The notes beneath the pieces are model-generated. The model was not told where the DNA came from. It did no database searches and saw nothing but the letters and a program-made list of their open reading frames with translations. Positions 26,344-34,775 of a DNA stretch of 58,571 nt are shown here, piece by piece. The first letter of the stretch is position 1. The number at the start of each line of letters is the position of its first letter. The translations under genes were made by a program, and so were the position numbers. The stretch lies in contig NZ_QEKY01000014.1 in NCBI RefSeq assembly GCF_003096695.1, forward strand, positions 1 through 58,571, written 5' to 3'. The stretch comes from Porphyromonas loveana. Lineage in GTDB: Bacteria; Bacteroidota; Bacteroidia; Bacteroidales; Porphyromonadaceae.

Positions 26344-26478
26344 ATGAAAGCAATGATGAATAACAAACACTTGTATATGGCCGATAGAAGCCCCCTCCGT
26401 CTCTCTCCTCCCCCTTTCGATAGTACCGTGGCAAGGCATCAGCGCTTGTCCGAGTGTCTATATTTGTTGTTTCTCTGA
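26344..26478 (+). CDS. Small ORF, 44 codons, possible leader peptide
   Basis: An ORF of 44 codons starting MKAMMNNKHLYMADRSPL and ending LYLLFL before TGA. It begins about 80 nt after a good promoter and ends about 50 nt before a strong hairpin, so the position suits a leader peptide or a small independent protein. There is no signal peptide. A Pro/Ser/Arg-rich middle is followed by a hydrophobic end. I recognise no family. It is too short to separate from chance by sequence alone. Confidence 0.35.
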   Translation: MKAMMNNKHLYMADRSPLRLSPPPFDSTVARHQRLSECLYLLFL

Positions 26479-26525
26479 CGATGAATAGGATGCCATAAAC
26501 CCTCCCAACTCATAGCAAAAAGCAT

Positions 26526-26567
26526 CAAGTCCCCGTTGTGTTCGTGCCTGAACGCAACGGGGACTTG
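26526..26567 (+). terminator. Strong hairpin, likely terminator or attenuator
   Basis: CAAGTCCCCGTTG at 26526-26538 pairs with CAACGGGGACTTG at 26555-26567, and the inner TGTTC/GAACG continues the stem to a 6-nt loop. This is an almost unbroken ~18-bp helix. The bases after it (tcgttttcaac) are only modestly T-rich on plus; on minus atgcttttt follows. It closes the transcript predicted from 26252. Confidence 0.6.
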
Positions 26568-26994
26568 TCGTTTTCAACGGCATCAAATAGTCTTTCGGAG
26601 GGTGCAAACTATATAAAGATGACATCTGATCTTTATAAATATCAAATGCAATGATTATAATAATCAGAAACGATCTTTATAAAGATTGAATCTAAAGATT
26701 ATAATCTTCATCATCCGAACTCGGAAAGTTTGCTTTTCGACTCTTCAAATTTCCACTCCGCCTTCGTTTTCCCTTCCGAACGACCTGCAAAAATCTGCTT
26801 ATTTAGAATGAATCTAAACAGCCCTTCGGTGTTGAAAACTTTTTGTGCACCTAAGAGAGAGGGAAAACAACGACGAGACTTGAAAGAAATCTTTATTACC
26901 CTTTGCATCCATTAAGGCTTTTGCAGCCGACACAAGCTAAGAAAAATAAATCAGACCTATCCGACAGGGATTTACCGGAATATCACACAGAAAC
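26568..26994. other. AT-rich intergenic stretch upstream of the C10 protease
   Basis: No gene is seen here. It holds a cluster of AT palindromes: gatctttataaatatc (26628-26643), the perfect 14-bp palindrome ATCTTTATAAAGAT (26673-26686), and gattataatc (26697-26706). After this comes ordinary non-coding sequence with no further repeats that I can see. Short ORFs in both directions show no family features. Confidence 0.5.
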
Positions 26995-27026
26995 TTGGCT
27001 TTTTTGATGAAAATTGCTTATACTTG
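26995..27026 (+). promoter_or_regulatory. Probable promoter of the C10 protease gene pair
   Basis: TTG at 26995-26997, 21 nt, then TATACTTG at 27019-27026, one mismatch from TAnnTTTG. The gene starts at 27065, a leader of about 33 nt. Confidence 0.5.
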
Positions 27027-27064
27027 TGGCGATGATTATTTTATAACCTCTAAAAGTTTTTCAT

Positions 27065-28447
27065 ATGAAAAAAAAGATTCTTATTGGTCTTGCGATTGTA
27101 GCAGGATTTACAGCTTGTACGAAAGAGGCTTTTGAGTCTCATGAAAATGGATTGCCGGGACAACAGTCCACAGAGAGAACATTTGAAGAAAAGATTAAAG
27201 CCTTTGCTGTATCTGATTTCGTCAGTATGCAGAAGGAAAGAGGGCGGTCATTTGCCGATCTTCCGAATGTCCAAAGCCTTGAACCCATTGTTACTGTTTC
27301 AGGACTTCGATCAGATTCGGAGAGAGACACAGTCGCCTACATCGTCAATTTTGACCGAGATGGATCTATTGTCGTTGCCGGCAGCAGGATATTGCCTCTT
27401 TCTACCGTTGCATTTAGCGATTCGAGGATGGCTTTGAACGATACGATCCAAAACAAAGGGTTGGCACTGTTTATCAGATTACTCCCCAATTATTACTATC
27501 AGGAGATAGGTCAACGAATCATCGACTTTGGGCTTGCGACTAAAGAAGAGGTAGAGGGTTATACTCGGAATGAATTCATACAATTCACAGACCAATTATC
27601 TGTGTTGGGTGATACACCGTCCCCGCTCTACCCGATCACTATCAACATCAATGACTACATCAACGGCACAATAACTTCGGATGCTGTCATTAGTTTTCAG
27701 AAAACCGACAATCTGCTGAATGTAATTTGGGGACAGAGATCCCCCTTTAACCTTATGGCAGAAACTTTTCCGAACAGTTACACGGGAGAACTCGAGCCTG
27801 CTCCTGCCGGATGCGTTGCAATCGCTATTGGACAAATAACGACAGGGCACCAACATCCCAAGATACTAAACGGACAAACATTGGATTGGTCCGTACTGTC
27901 ATTGCCAGAAGAATCCGACTTTGACAATGATTATAAGAAGCAGACAATCGCCTCTTATATCCGAACCATAGGTGATTACTGCAACAATAATTGGGGATAT
28001 TTGGGAACCAATGCTTCTTCTGAAGTCGTTCCTGGTGTTTTTGCAAGATTAGGCTATACATCAACGAAGCTGCTTGGATACAATAGAGATCTAATACAAG
28101 GATCATTGCAAAATGGCAATGCAGTATATTTCAGTGGTAAGGTTTATGGTAGTCCTGTAGGACATGCATGGGTTATCGAAGGAAGTGTCAAAAAAACGCT
28201 CGAGCTACACTTTTCCAGCTATGGTTCATTTCATGGAACGACCCAAAGACATTGGACATATTTCTATTGTAATTGGGGATGGAATGGCAACCATAATGGG
28301 TATTTCTTAGACAATGTGTTCAATACAGCTCATGGATACTCCTATTACGATGCCGGTGGCGGTTTTCTCAGTCCAAATTCTACCACTTATGAAGAAAACT
28401 ATACTGTTGAGTTAAGTATCGTAGCAAACATAACACAAAAAAACTAA
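27065..28447 (+). CDS. C10 family (streptopain-type) cysteine protease, lipoprotein
   Basis: A 460-residue lipoprotein protease: lipobox FTAC (Cys19), a propeptide-like region (~40-180), then the catalytic domain. The nucleophile is in APAGCVAIAIGQ (Cys250) and the general base in PVGHAWVIEG (His367). The NWGWNGNHNGYF segment (~403-414) carries the Asn and Trp that complete the site in SpeB. The family includes SpeB, Prevotella interpain and P. gingivalis PrtT/periodontain. Unlike PrtT it has no adhesin or T9SS sorting domain; it should sit on the outer membrane as a lipoprotein. It is more AT-rich than its neighbours. A lipoprotein gene follows 5 nt later. Confidence 0.88.
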   Translation: MKKKILIGLAIVAGFTACTKEAFESHENGLPGQQSTERTFEEKIKAFAVSDFVSMQKERGRSFADLPNVQSLEPIVTVSGLRSDSERDTVAYIVNFDRDGSIVVAGSRILPLSTVAFSDSRMALNDTIQNKGLALFIRLLPNYYYQEIGQRIIDFGLATKEEVEGYTRNEFIQFTDQLSVLGDTPSPLYPITININDYINGTITSDAVISFQKTDNLLNVIWGQRSPFNLMAETFPNSYTGELEPAPAGCVAIAIGQITTGHQHPKILNGQTLDWSVLSLPEESDFDNDYKKQTIASYIRTIGDYCNNNWGYLGTNASSEVVPGVFARLGYTSTKLLGYNRDLIQGSLQNGNAVYFSGKVYGSPVGHAWVIEGSVKKTLELHFSSYGSFHGTTQRHWTYFYCNWGWNGNHNGYFLDNVFNTAHGYSYYDAGGGFLSPNSTTYEENYTVELSIVANITQKN

Positions 28448-28452
28448 TCAAT

Positions 28453-29202
28453 ATGACAAAGAATTTGCTGTGGCTGTTTGCCTTTCTTCCCCTATTGGGG
28501 CTCTCTGCCTGTAAAAGCAAGGCGGATGAACCACCCAAACCGCTTGTGCCCGGGAGTTTCATACGCGCATACATAGTTCCGAATGGAATACAGGTTAGAC
28601 GCTTTTGGCAAGGGCAAACAAAAGTTTTATGGAGTTATGAATTCATGGCATCGAAAACTTACTCGAAAGGGTCAGAAGAATATCGAGAGTTAAGCATCCT
28701 ATACGGAGACACTGCTTTTTATGACAATATGATTCCGAACGACAGTCCCTATCGTAATAACTCTGTTAGCTTTAGCAGAACTCCTTCACGGGGATATCCC
28801 CCGTTTGGGGCTCTCTGTGAACCGGTTGTCTCCATAGATGCAGTTGCCTTGGATGACTACGACGAAGAGCATCCCAAGGGGAGCTCTCTGAACGATATTA
28901 CTTCAGTATTTTTACTCGAATGCTGGACTTATATACAGAGCGGTTACCAAATTGCGTATTGTCCATATTTTACGGACTATCTGCGTTTAGACCTGTCGAA
29001 CTTTCCTGAAGAACCGATCAAGCTTGTTGATGCTTCTCAGGAATTCCTCCTGATACGAGCACCGGCGACAACGGATAGCCATAAAGTGCAACTTACTTAC
29101 CGTTTCGAGGGAGGCAGCGAAGTAACCCGCATCTTCGAAAACAGAGAGTATCCCAGAGACAACTCCACAGAACAATGGAGCTTGCCCCCTATTCTCCTAT
29201 AA
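28453..29202 (+). CDS. Lipoprotein of unknown function, partner of the C10 protease
   Basis: A 249-residue protein with lipobox LSAC (Cys20). It begins 5 nt after the protease stop, so the two are one transcript, ended by the hairpin at 29205-29239. The mature part is beta-rich, with few cysteines and a Pro-rich start (DEPPKPLVPGS). I recognise no family. In Bacteroides, C10 proteases are sometimes encoded beside small propeptide-like inhibitors. This protein is larger and I see no clear similarity to the protease propeptide, so an inhibitor or substrate-presenting role is only a possibility. Confidence 0.7.
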   Translation: MTKNLLWLFAFLPLLGLSACKSKADEPPKPLVPGSFIRAYIVPNGIQVRRFWQGQTKVLWSYEFMASKTYSKGSEEYRELSILYGDTAFYDNMIPNDSPYRNNSVSFSRTPSRGYPPFGALCEPVVSIDAVALDDYDEEHPKGSSLNDITSVFLLECWTYIQSGYQIAYCPYFTDYLRLDLSNFPEEPIKLVDASQEFLLIRAPATTDSHKVQLTYRFEGGSEVTRIFENREYPRDNSTEQWSLPPILL

Positions 29203-29204
29203 GA

Positions 29205-29239
29205 ACAGCCCGCACTGCTAACGACGCAGTGCGGGCTGT
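29205..29239 (+). terminator. Terminator after the protease/lipoprotein pair
   Basis: ACAGCCCGCACTGC pairs perfectly with GCAGTGCGGGCTGT across a 7-nt loop, 3 nt after the stop. The T run is weak (ctcctatc), so termination may be partial. Confidence 0.65.
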
Positions 29240-29374
29240 CTCCTATCAGACGACAGGGAAAAGCAACCGAGGGAGACAGAGCTCCTTCTCTGCATAGGAT
29301 CATAACCTAAGAGACCAAGGGGGAGATCCGAATTGGCACGGGGGATGGCAGTAGGTACTCTCAGGATAAAAGCC

Positions 29375-29382
29375 TATATTTG
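29375..29382 (+). promoter_or_regulatory. -7 promoter element of mdh
   Basis: TATATTTG, exact TAnnTTTG match. Leader about 75 nt to the ATG at 29464. No clear -33 TTG at the expected distance. Confidence 0.55.
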
Positions 29383-29463
29383 TGAGGTTACAATTTAGGG
29401 AAGGTCAAAGAAGAGTCGGTACCCTCCATCATAGTAATCCAAACATTAAACAATAAAGTAGCA

Positions 29464-30468
29464 ATGAACTATTTGACAGAAGAGAAGCTGACCATCGTCG
29501 GCGCTGCCGGTATGATCGGTTCTAACATGGCTCAGACAGCTGCAATGATGCGCCTGACGCCCAACCTATGTCTGTACGACCCCTTCGCCGTTGGTCTGGA
29601 AGGCGTGGCAGAAGAAATACGCCACTGCGGTTTCGAGGGACTGAATCTGACATTCACGACTGACATCAAGGAAGCCCTCACGGATGCCAAGTATATCGTT
29701 TCGTCGGGCGGTGCTCCCCGTAAGGATGGCATGACGCGCGAGGACTTGCTCAAAGGCAATGCAGAGATCGCCGCTCAGCTCGGCAAGGACATCAAGAGCT
29801 ATTGCCCCGACTGCAAGCACGTGACCATCATCTTCAACCCCGCCGACATCACCGGCCTCGTTACGCTCATCTACTCGGGCCTCAAGCCTTCGCAGGTGAC
29901 GACGCTGGCGGGTCTGGACAGTACCCGTCTGCAAAGCGAACTCGCCAAGCACTTCGGTCTGCAGCAGAGCCAAGTGACCAATCCGCGCACTTATGGCGGC
30001 CACGGCGAGCAGATGGCAGTCTTTGCCAGCACAGCCAAGGTAAACGGTACGCCGCTGACCGATCTGATCGGCACGGACAAGCTCACCAACGAAGATTGGG
30101 ATGCGCTCAAGCAGCGCGTGATCAAGGGTGGTGCCAACATCATCAAACTGCGTGGTCGCTCTTCGTTCCAAAGCCCCTCATACGTATCCATCGAGATGAT
30201 CCGCGCTGCCATGGGCGGCGAGAGCTTCCGTTGGCCTGCAGGTTGCTACGTGAACGAGCCAGGATTTGAGAACATCATGATGGCCATGGAAACGACCATC
30301 TCCAAGGATGGCGTGAAGCACGGCGGTGTGAGTCAAATGGGCAATGAGAGTGAACGTGCCGAACTCAAGCAGAGCTACGGACACCTCGCAAAGTTGCGCG
30401 ACGAAGTTATCGCCATGGGCATCATCCCCGCCATTGCAGACTGGAAGACAGTCAATCCGAATCTCTAA
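29464..30468 (+). CDS. mdh: Malate dehydrogenase
   Basis: A 334-residue NAD-dependent malate dehydrogenase of the LDH/MDH family, interconverting malate and oxaloacetate. The Rossmann motif VGAAGMIGSN is at ~12-21. The active-site loop GGAPRKDGMTREDLL (~82-96) has the substrate-binding arginines, DSTRL lies at ~158, and the catalytic His is in YGGHGEQM (~180). In Bacteroidales it serves the reductive branch from oxaloacetate to fumarate and succinate. It has its own promoter and terminator, so it is monocistronic. Confidence 0.95.
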   Translation: MNYLTEEKLTIVGAAGMIGSNMAQTAAMMRLTPNLCLYDPFAVGLEGVAEEIRHCGFEGLNLTFTTDIKEALTDAKYIVSSGGAPRKDGMTREDLLKGNAEIAAQLGKDIKSYCPDCKHVTIIFNPADITGLVTLIYSGLKPSQVTTLAGLDSTRLQSELAKHFGLQQSQVTNPRTYGGHGEQMAVFASTAKVNGTPLTDLIGTDKLTNEDWDALKQRVIKGGANIIKLRGRSSFQSPSYVSIEMIRAAMGGESFRWPAGCYVNEPGFENIMMAMETTISKDGVKHGGVSQMGNESERAELKQSYGHLAKLRDEVIAMGIIPAIADWKTVNPNL

Positions 30469-30520
30469 TCAGTCTGTCGCATCGCGCGTATTCTGAGAAC
30501 TATCAGGATACGTGATCACA

Positions 30521-30574
30521 ACCGAGATCGCCGTCCAAATGCTATTGCATCGGGTGCGATCTCGGTCTTTTTTA
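30521..30574 (+). terminator. Terminator of mdh
   Basis: ACCGAGATCGC (30521-30531) pairs with GCGATCTCGGT (30556-30566), followed by cTTTTTTat. Classic intrinsic terminator 50 bp after the stop. Confidence 0.88.
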
Positions 30575-30735
30575 TACCACTATATATACAGCGTAGATGA
30601 GCATAACCATGGTTGGTTTGGAAAATTTCGTATCTTGACGCCCGAAAAAGGATTAAACCCCTCTTCTCCACGCACTCTAAATCAATAGAGGGGGCCGGAA
30701 GAAAGGAGCCTCAAGTAATAACGACCAAAAACAAA

Positions 30736-31965
30736 ATGAGTATGAAGCTGGTAAAAAGAAGTTTGCTCCTACTGGGAGCGGTGCTGTTGGTTACGCTTCC
30801 GGCGTACTCACAGAATGATGACGTCTTCGGAGACGACATCTATACTTCGCGTAAAGCATCACGCAAACAACATGAACAGAAGCAAACCCAAGAGTGGCAA
30901 GGGCAAGATGACGAATACGTAGACGACGAACAGTATGCTACGGCTTCGGACAAAGACATCGACGCCTACAACCGCCGCGGGGGGCAGACCTATGAAGGCA
31001 AGCAGGTCGCCAAAGATGAGAAGCGCAAAACCGTACGCTCTTCTGTACCGGGACGCTATAGCCGTCGCTTGGCTCGCTTCTACAAGCCGAACACGATCAT
31101 TATCTCCGATGCGGACAACGTGTACGTCACGGACGATGGCGAACGCTTTGCCTACGGAGATGACTATTACTACGACGATGCACCCATCAATGTGTACGTG
31201 AACGTCAATTCGCCTTGGTACGATCCATTCCCCTACACGGCATGGTACCCATCCTTCTTAGGATGGTATAATTATACATGGAACTACCCGTGGTTCTACT
31301 ACGGCAGTCACATTGGTTGGGGTGGTTACTACCCTGGTTATAACTGGTATTGGAGCTGGGGATACAATCCGTATCACAACCCCTATGGCATCGGTATGGG
31401 ATGGGGATATTACGGATGGGGAAGCTACTATGGCTGGGGAGGTTATCCGGGGCCGATACACCACCATCACCATTATTACCACAACACCTATTCGAGTGGA
31501 CAGCACTCCGGCGCATACTACTCTAACGGTCGTCCGAACCGTCCCGGCACTGCAACGCTCGGCAAGGTTAACGGACGTCTCAACAACAGACCGTCTGCAC
31601 AGACTTCAACCCTCCAAAACAAGCCGAAGTTGACTGAAAAAGAGACGACGATAAACAGTGGCAACAACAATGCAAACGTAAGACCCGGTCGCTTAGGACG
31701 TGGCACCAGAGTGGAAGGCACGAATGTTCAACGTCCGGTGCAGCAAGTGCAGCCCAAACTCCAACAAAACAATCCGAACAACTCCGGCTCAAGCGGCAGG
31801 AATGTCCGTACGGATCGCCAGACAGAGAATAGGAACATCTTCTCCACACCGTCCTCACGCAATAGCAACAATAGTGGCGGATTCTCCACGCCCTCTCGTT
31901 CGTCCGGATCCGTGGGCGGCGGAGCGCGTAGCAGCGGTGGTGGCGGTCGCAGTGGTCGCAACTAA
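30736..31965 (+). CDS. Secreted Tyr/Trp/Gly-rich protein of unknown function
   Basis: About 409 residues from the ATG at 30736 (MSMKLVKRS); a further upstream ATG-like start at 30613 would add 41 residues that precede the signal peptide and look non-coding. The signal peptide ends near LPAYSQ. Then come a charged, Gln/Asp/Lys-rich stretch, a short folded segment (RFYKPNTIIISDADNVYVTD), a ~110-residue block dense in W, Y, G and P (for example WGYYGWGSYYGWGGY), a His run (HHHHHYYH), and a Gln/Asn then Ser/Gly-rich tail ending GGGGRSGRN. No sorting domain or lipobox. The FadL-type porin gene follows 150 bp later. I recognise no characterised family. Confidence 0.75.
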   Translation: MSMKLVKRSLLLLGAVLLVTLPAYSQNDDVFGDDIYTSRKASRKQHEQKQTQEWQGQDDEYVDDEQYATASDKDIDAYNRRGGQTYEGKQVAKDEKRKTVRSSVPGRYSRRLARFYKPNTIIISDADNVYVTDDGERFAYGDDYYYDDAPINVYVNVNSPWYDPFPYTAWYPSFLGWYNYTWNYPWFYYGSHIGWGGYYPGYNWYWSWGYNPYHNPYGIGMGWGYYGWGSYYGWGGYPGPIHHHHHYYHNTYSSGQHSGAYYSNGRPNRPGTATLGKVNGRLNNRPSAQTSTLQNKPKLTEKETTINSGNNNANVRPGRLGRGTRVEGTNVQRPVQQVQPKLQQNNPNNSGSSGRNVRTDRQTENRNIFSTPSSRNSNNSGGFSTPSRSSGSVGGGARSSGGGGRSGRN

Positions 31966-32115
31966 CAATAACAGCAATAACCAACAGTCAACTTCTGCTC
32001 TCCTACCCTCCCGAGAGGAACGGTCGCCTTCGATTTTTCACAAGCCCGCTTCTCTCGGGGGTAGTAGTGTAGAGACATCAACCTATAAACGGGGCTACTG
32101 CCCTTTCCAGAAAAA

Positions 32116-33753
32116 ATGAAAAAGATATTTGCATACATCGCGGGTGCAGCGCTGTCAATAGTAGCCGGTACGCCCGCCATCCATGCTCAAGGAGAAGCCG
32201 ATGCCATTCGTTATAGTCGTACCGAACTCGGAGGTTCGGCTCGCTTTCGCTCCATGGCAGGAGCCTTCGGCGCCTTGGGAGGAGACTTCTCTTCGATCGG
32301 ACAGAATCCTGCCGGACTGGGTGTATTCCTCTCTTCTGAGGTGTCTGCCACGCTCGACTTCTCTGCTACGTCCAATCAAGTCAGTTGGCAGGGATCGAGT
32401 GAGAAATTCAACAAGAATAAATTGCTCTTCAGCGCCATCAGCTACGTAGGCACGTGGGAGCAACCGACCGAAGATGTGAGCATCAATTTTGGTTTTGGAG
32501 CGAAGCGCATACTCGACTATGCCCGCTCGTTCCGCATGAGCGGAGGGGAACAGAAATACTCCCTTGCCGACTATACGGCAGCTCAAACGCCGGGCAATGC
32601 CAACCCCTCGAACTTCAATTACGGCGGACTTCATAGCAGTTGGCTCACCGACTTGGGCTATAATGCGGGTTGGATAGGGAAACTTGCCGGCGGTTATGGA
32701 TTCGAATCCATATTCAAGTACAATACGGGCAACGGATATCAGCTCTTCGGCCCGTCGTCCACAGGATTTGAGCTAAATGAGTCCGGCCACGTATGGAACT
32801 ACGATGTGGGCTTCGGTCTCAACATCAAGGACACTTGGTATCTGGGTGCCAGCATCACGTATAGTGATCTGCAGTTCGACGCCAGCACGGCCTATAGAGA
32901 GGACTTCACGTTCAATAACGGAGCTATCAAGGACTATCTGACGCTTAACAATACATTATCGACTTCGGGAAGCGGGCTGAATATCGGCGTCGGTGCCATC
33001 TTCCGCCCCACGGATGCAGTGCGCCTGGGCTTGTCCTTCTATACGCCCACTTGGTATTGGATGAAGAGCTACTATAGAGCGAAGGCTTCGTCCTATTACT
33101 CACAGGGGCTGGATGATAATGGGCAATTGCTCCCGGAACAATACTACTTCATGAGCGACGAGACACCGGAATCTTATAATGCATTCCAACTGAACAGCCC
33201 GAGTCGATTCGTTGCCAGTGCGGCTTTTGTGGCCGGCAAACACGGGCTTATCAGTGTGGACTACGAACTGGAGTCATTCGGACAGATCAAATTGAAGGCC
33301 GAGGATGGCACACCGTACGTGGACAATAAGTTCATCGCGGAAGACTTCGGGGCACGCCACACCATTCGTATGGGAGGAGAATTGCGTCCGACACCGCGTT
33401 TCAGTCTGCGTGCCGGCTACTCTTACTCTTCTAACCCGATCAAAAATGTAAAGCTCAAGAGTTTCGACGGCCCTGCTCAGGTGACAATCTTCCCGATGGG
33501 AGCCATGCCACACTACGAGCTGCCGGGCGATTCATACACGGTGACCGGTGGCTTGGGCTATCGCTTCACTCCTCAGCTCTCCGGCGACTTGGCAGTCGTA
33601 TATCGCAACGACAAGAGTTACTACTACACTTTCGGCCGCATGGTGTCGGACGATCCCAATCCTGCTGACGTATTGGAGGTCGTGTCGCCTGTACCTGCTA
33701 CGCTGAACCGTTCCAATCTGAAACTGGCGATGACATTCTCTTACCGTTTCTGA
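32116..33753 (+). CDS. FadL/OmpP1/TodX-family outer membrane transport protein
   Basis: A 545-residue outer membrane beta barrel. Signal peptide to ~25 (PAIHAQ), then the GGDFSSIGQNPAGLGVF motif (~54-70), the hallmark NPAG motif of the FadL hatch domain. The rest is alternating beta strands ending MTFSYRF. Family members carry hydrophobic molecules across the outer membrane. P. gingivalis members have been loosely called hemin receptors, which the sequence does not show. It is preceded by the Tyr/Trp-rich protein gene and followed by a modest hairpin at 33786. Confidence 0.88.
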   Translation: MKKIFAYIAGAALSIVAGTPAIHAQGEADAIRYSRTELGGSARFRSMAGAFGALGGDFSSIGQNPAGLGVFLSSEVSATLDFSATSNQVSWQGSSEKFNKNKLLFSAISYVGTWEQPTEDVSINFGFGAKRILDYARSFRMSGGEQKYSLADYTAAQTPGNANPSNFNYGGLHSSWLTDLGYNAGWIGKLAGGYGFESIFKYNTGNGYQLFGPSSTGFELNESGHVWNYDVGFGLNIKDTWYLGASITYSDLQFDASTAYREDFTFNNGAIKDYLTLNNTLSTSGSGLNIGVGAIFRPTDAVRLGLSFYTPTWYWMKSYYRAKASSYYSQGLDDNGQLLPEQYYFMSDETPESYNAFQLNSPSRFVASAAFVAGKHGLISVDYELESFGQIKLKAEDGTPYVDNKFIAEDFGARHTIRMGGELRPTPRFSLRAGYSYSSNPIKNVKLKSFDGPAQVTIFPMGAMPHYELPGDSYTVTGGLGYRFTPQLSGDLAVVYRNDKSYYYTFGRMVSDDPNPADVLEVVSPVPATLNRSNLKLAMTFSYRF

Positions 33754-33785
33754 TCAAACGCAAGCAATACAATAGAATAAGGTGG

Positions 33786-33811
33786 AGGGTGTGCCGTGAA
33801 AGGCACGCCCT
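33786..33811 (+). terminator. Possible terminator of the FadL-type gene
   Basis: AGGGTGTGCC pairs with GGCACGCCCT (one T-G pair) over a 6-nt loop, then ttgctttg. The T run is weak. Confidence 0.5.
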
Positions 33812-33841
33812 TTGCTTTGAACGACAGATACACTACCAGAT

Positions 33842-34150
33842 ATGTTCTCCGTTATCGCCTGCCTATGTGGAGGAATCCTCATCGGCTACCTCTTGCGTCG
33901 CCACCGACTGCGAAAGACAGACAATCTCATTTCGGCACTGATATGGTTGCTGGTCTTCTTGCTCGGGGTAGAAGTGGGAGCCAATAGGGTAGTTATTGCA
34001 GCTCTGCCTCGCTTGGGCTTGCAAGCATCGCTGCTCGCCATTGGCAGTTCGCTGGGCAGTGCGGCATTGGCTTGGGTGCTATGGTGGTATGTAAAAGGGA
34101 AAACAGCGGACGAACGGACGACAAACGGAGACGAAGACAATGAAAGGTAG
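33842..34150 (+). CDS. LysO-type transporter, N-terminal subunit
   Basis: A 102-residue membrane protein with three hydrophobic segments (~4-15, ~27-45, ~55-80) and a charged C-terminal tail. Its sequence (IGYLLRRHR...FLLGVEVGANR) resembles the N-terminal third of the single-chain lysine exporter LysO (DUF340). The next gene encodes the rest and starts 10 bp before this one stops, so the two are translationally coupled. A two-piece arrangement suggests a heteromer. Lysine export is the family function and not proved here. Confidence 0.75.
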   Translation: MFSVIACLCGGILIGYLLRRHRLRKTDNLISALIWLLVFLLGVEVGANRVVIAALPRLGLQASLLAIGSSLGSAALAWVLWWYVKGKTADERTTNGDEDNER

Positions 34151-34754
34151 TATCGTCATCGTTCTCTTCCTGCTGGTCGGCATCCTCTGTGGATACTACG
34201 ACTTCCTCCCGCATACGCTGACGTCGGGCGGATGGAGTTTTTACGCTCTGATGGCATTGATGTTCGGTGTAGGGCTGAGCATCGGAAATAATCCGCATCT
34301 TTTGCGGAGCTTCCGCCACATCAAACCGATCCTGCTTCTGCTTCCTCTGGCTACTATCCTCGGCACACTTTGCGCCAGTGCGATAGTCGGCTACCTGCTA
34401 CCCAAGACTTCCGTGGCAGAGGGAATGGCGATCGGATCAGGCTTTGGCTACTACTCTCTTTCGGCCATTTTCGTGTCGGGTTATCGCGGAGCCGAAGCAG
34501 GAACGATGGCGCTTTTGGCCAATATCGCCAGAGAGATTATTGCTCTGCTCGCAGCACCTCTATTGGTGCGCTACTTCGGCCGTCTGGCTCCCATCACTGT
34601 AGGCGGAGCGACTACGATGGACACGACTCTCCCGATCATCATTCGCTATTCGGGAGCGGACTACACGATCGTCTCTATTTACCACGGCTTCGTCGTGGAC
34701 CTAAGCGTCCCCTTCCTCGTTTCCTTTTTCTGCTCTTCGCTTTTTATCTGGTAG
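34140..34754 (+). CDS. LysO family transporter, C-terminal subunit
   Basis: A 204-residue membrane protein with about six membrane segments, matching the C-terminal two thirds of LysO (DUF340): LMFGVGLSIGNN (~39-50), AIGSGFGYYSLSAIF (~96-110), NIAREIIALLAAPLL and GGATTMDTTLPII. It starts inside the end of the preceding gene and runs to 34754. pflA, on the other strand, ends 21 bp downstream, so the two transcripts converge. Confidence 0.85.
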   Translation: MKGSIVIVLFLLVGILCGYYDFLPHTLTSGGWSFYALMALMFGVGLSIGNNPHLLRSFRHIKPILLLLPLATILGTLCASAIVGYLLPKTSVAEGMAIGSGFGYYSLSAIFVSGYRGAEAGTMALLANIAREIIALLAAPLLVRYFGRLAPITVGGATTMDTTLPIIIRYSGADYTIVSIYHGFVVDLSVPFLVSFFCSSLFIW

Positions 34755-34775
34755 GCGATCCTCTCCAACAGCTCG

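Noticed and set aside
26711-26908. Overlapping short ORFs on both strands upstream of the C10 protease
   Set aside because: Neither has a promoter, start context or family similarity; they look like chance ORFs.
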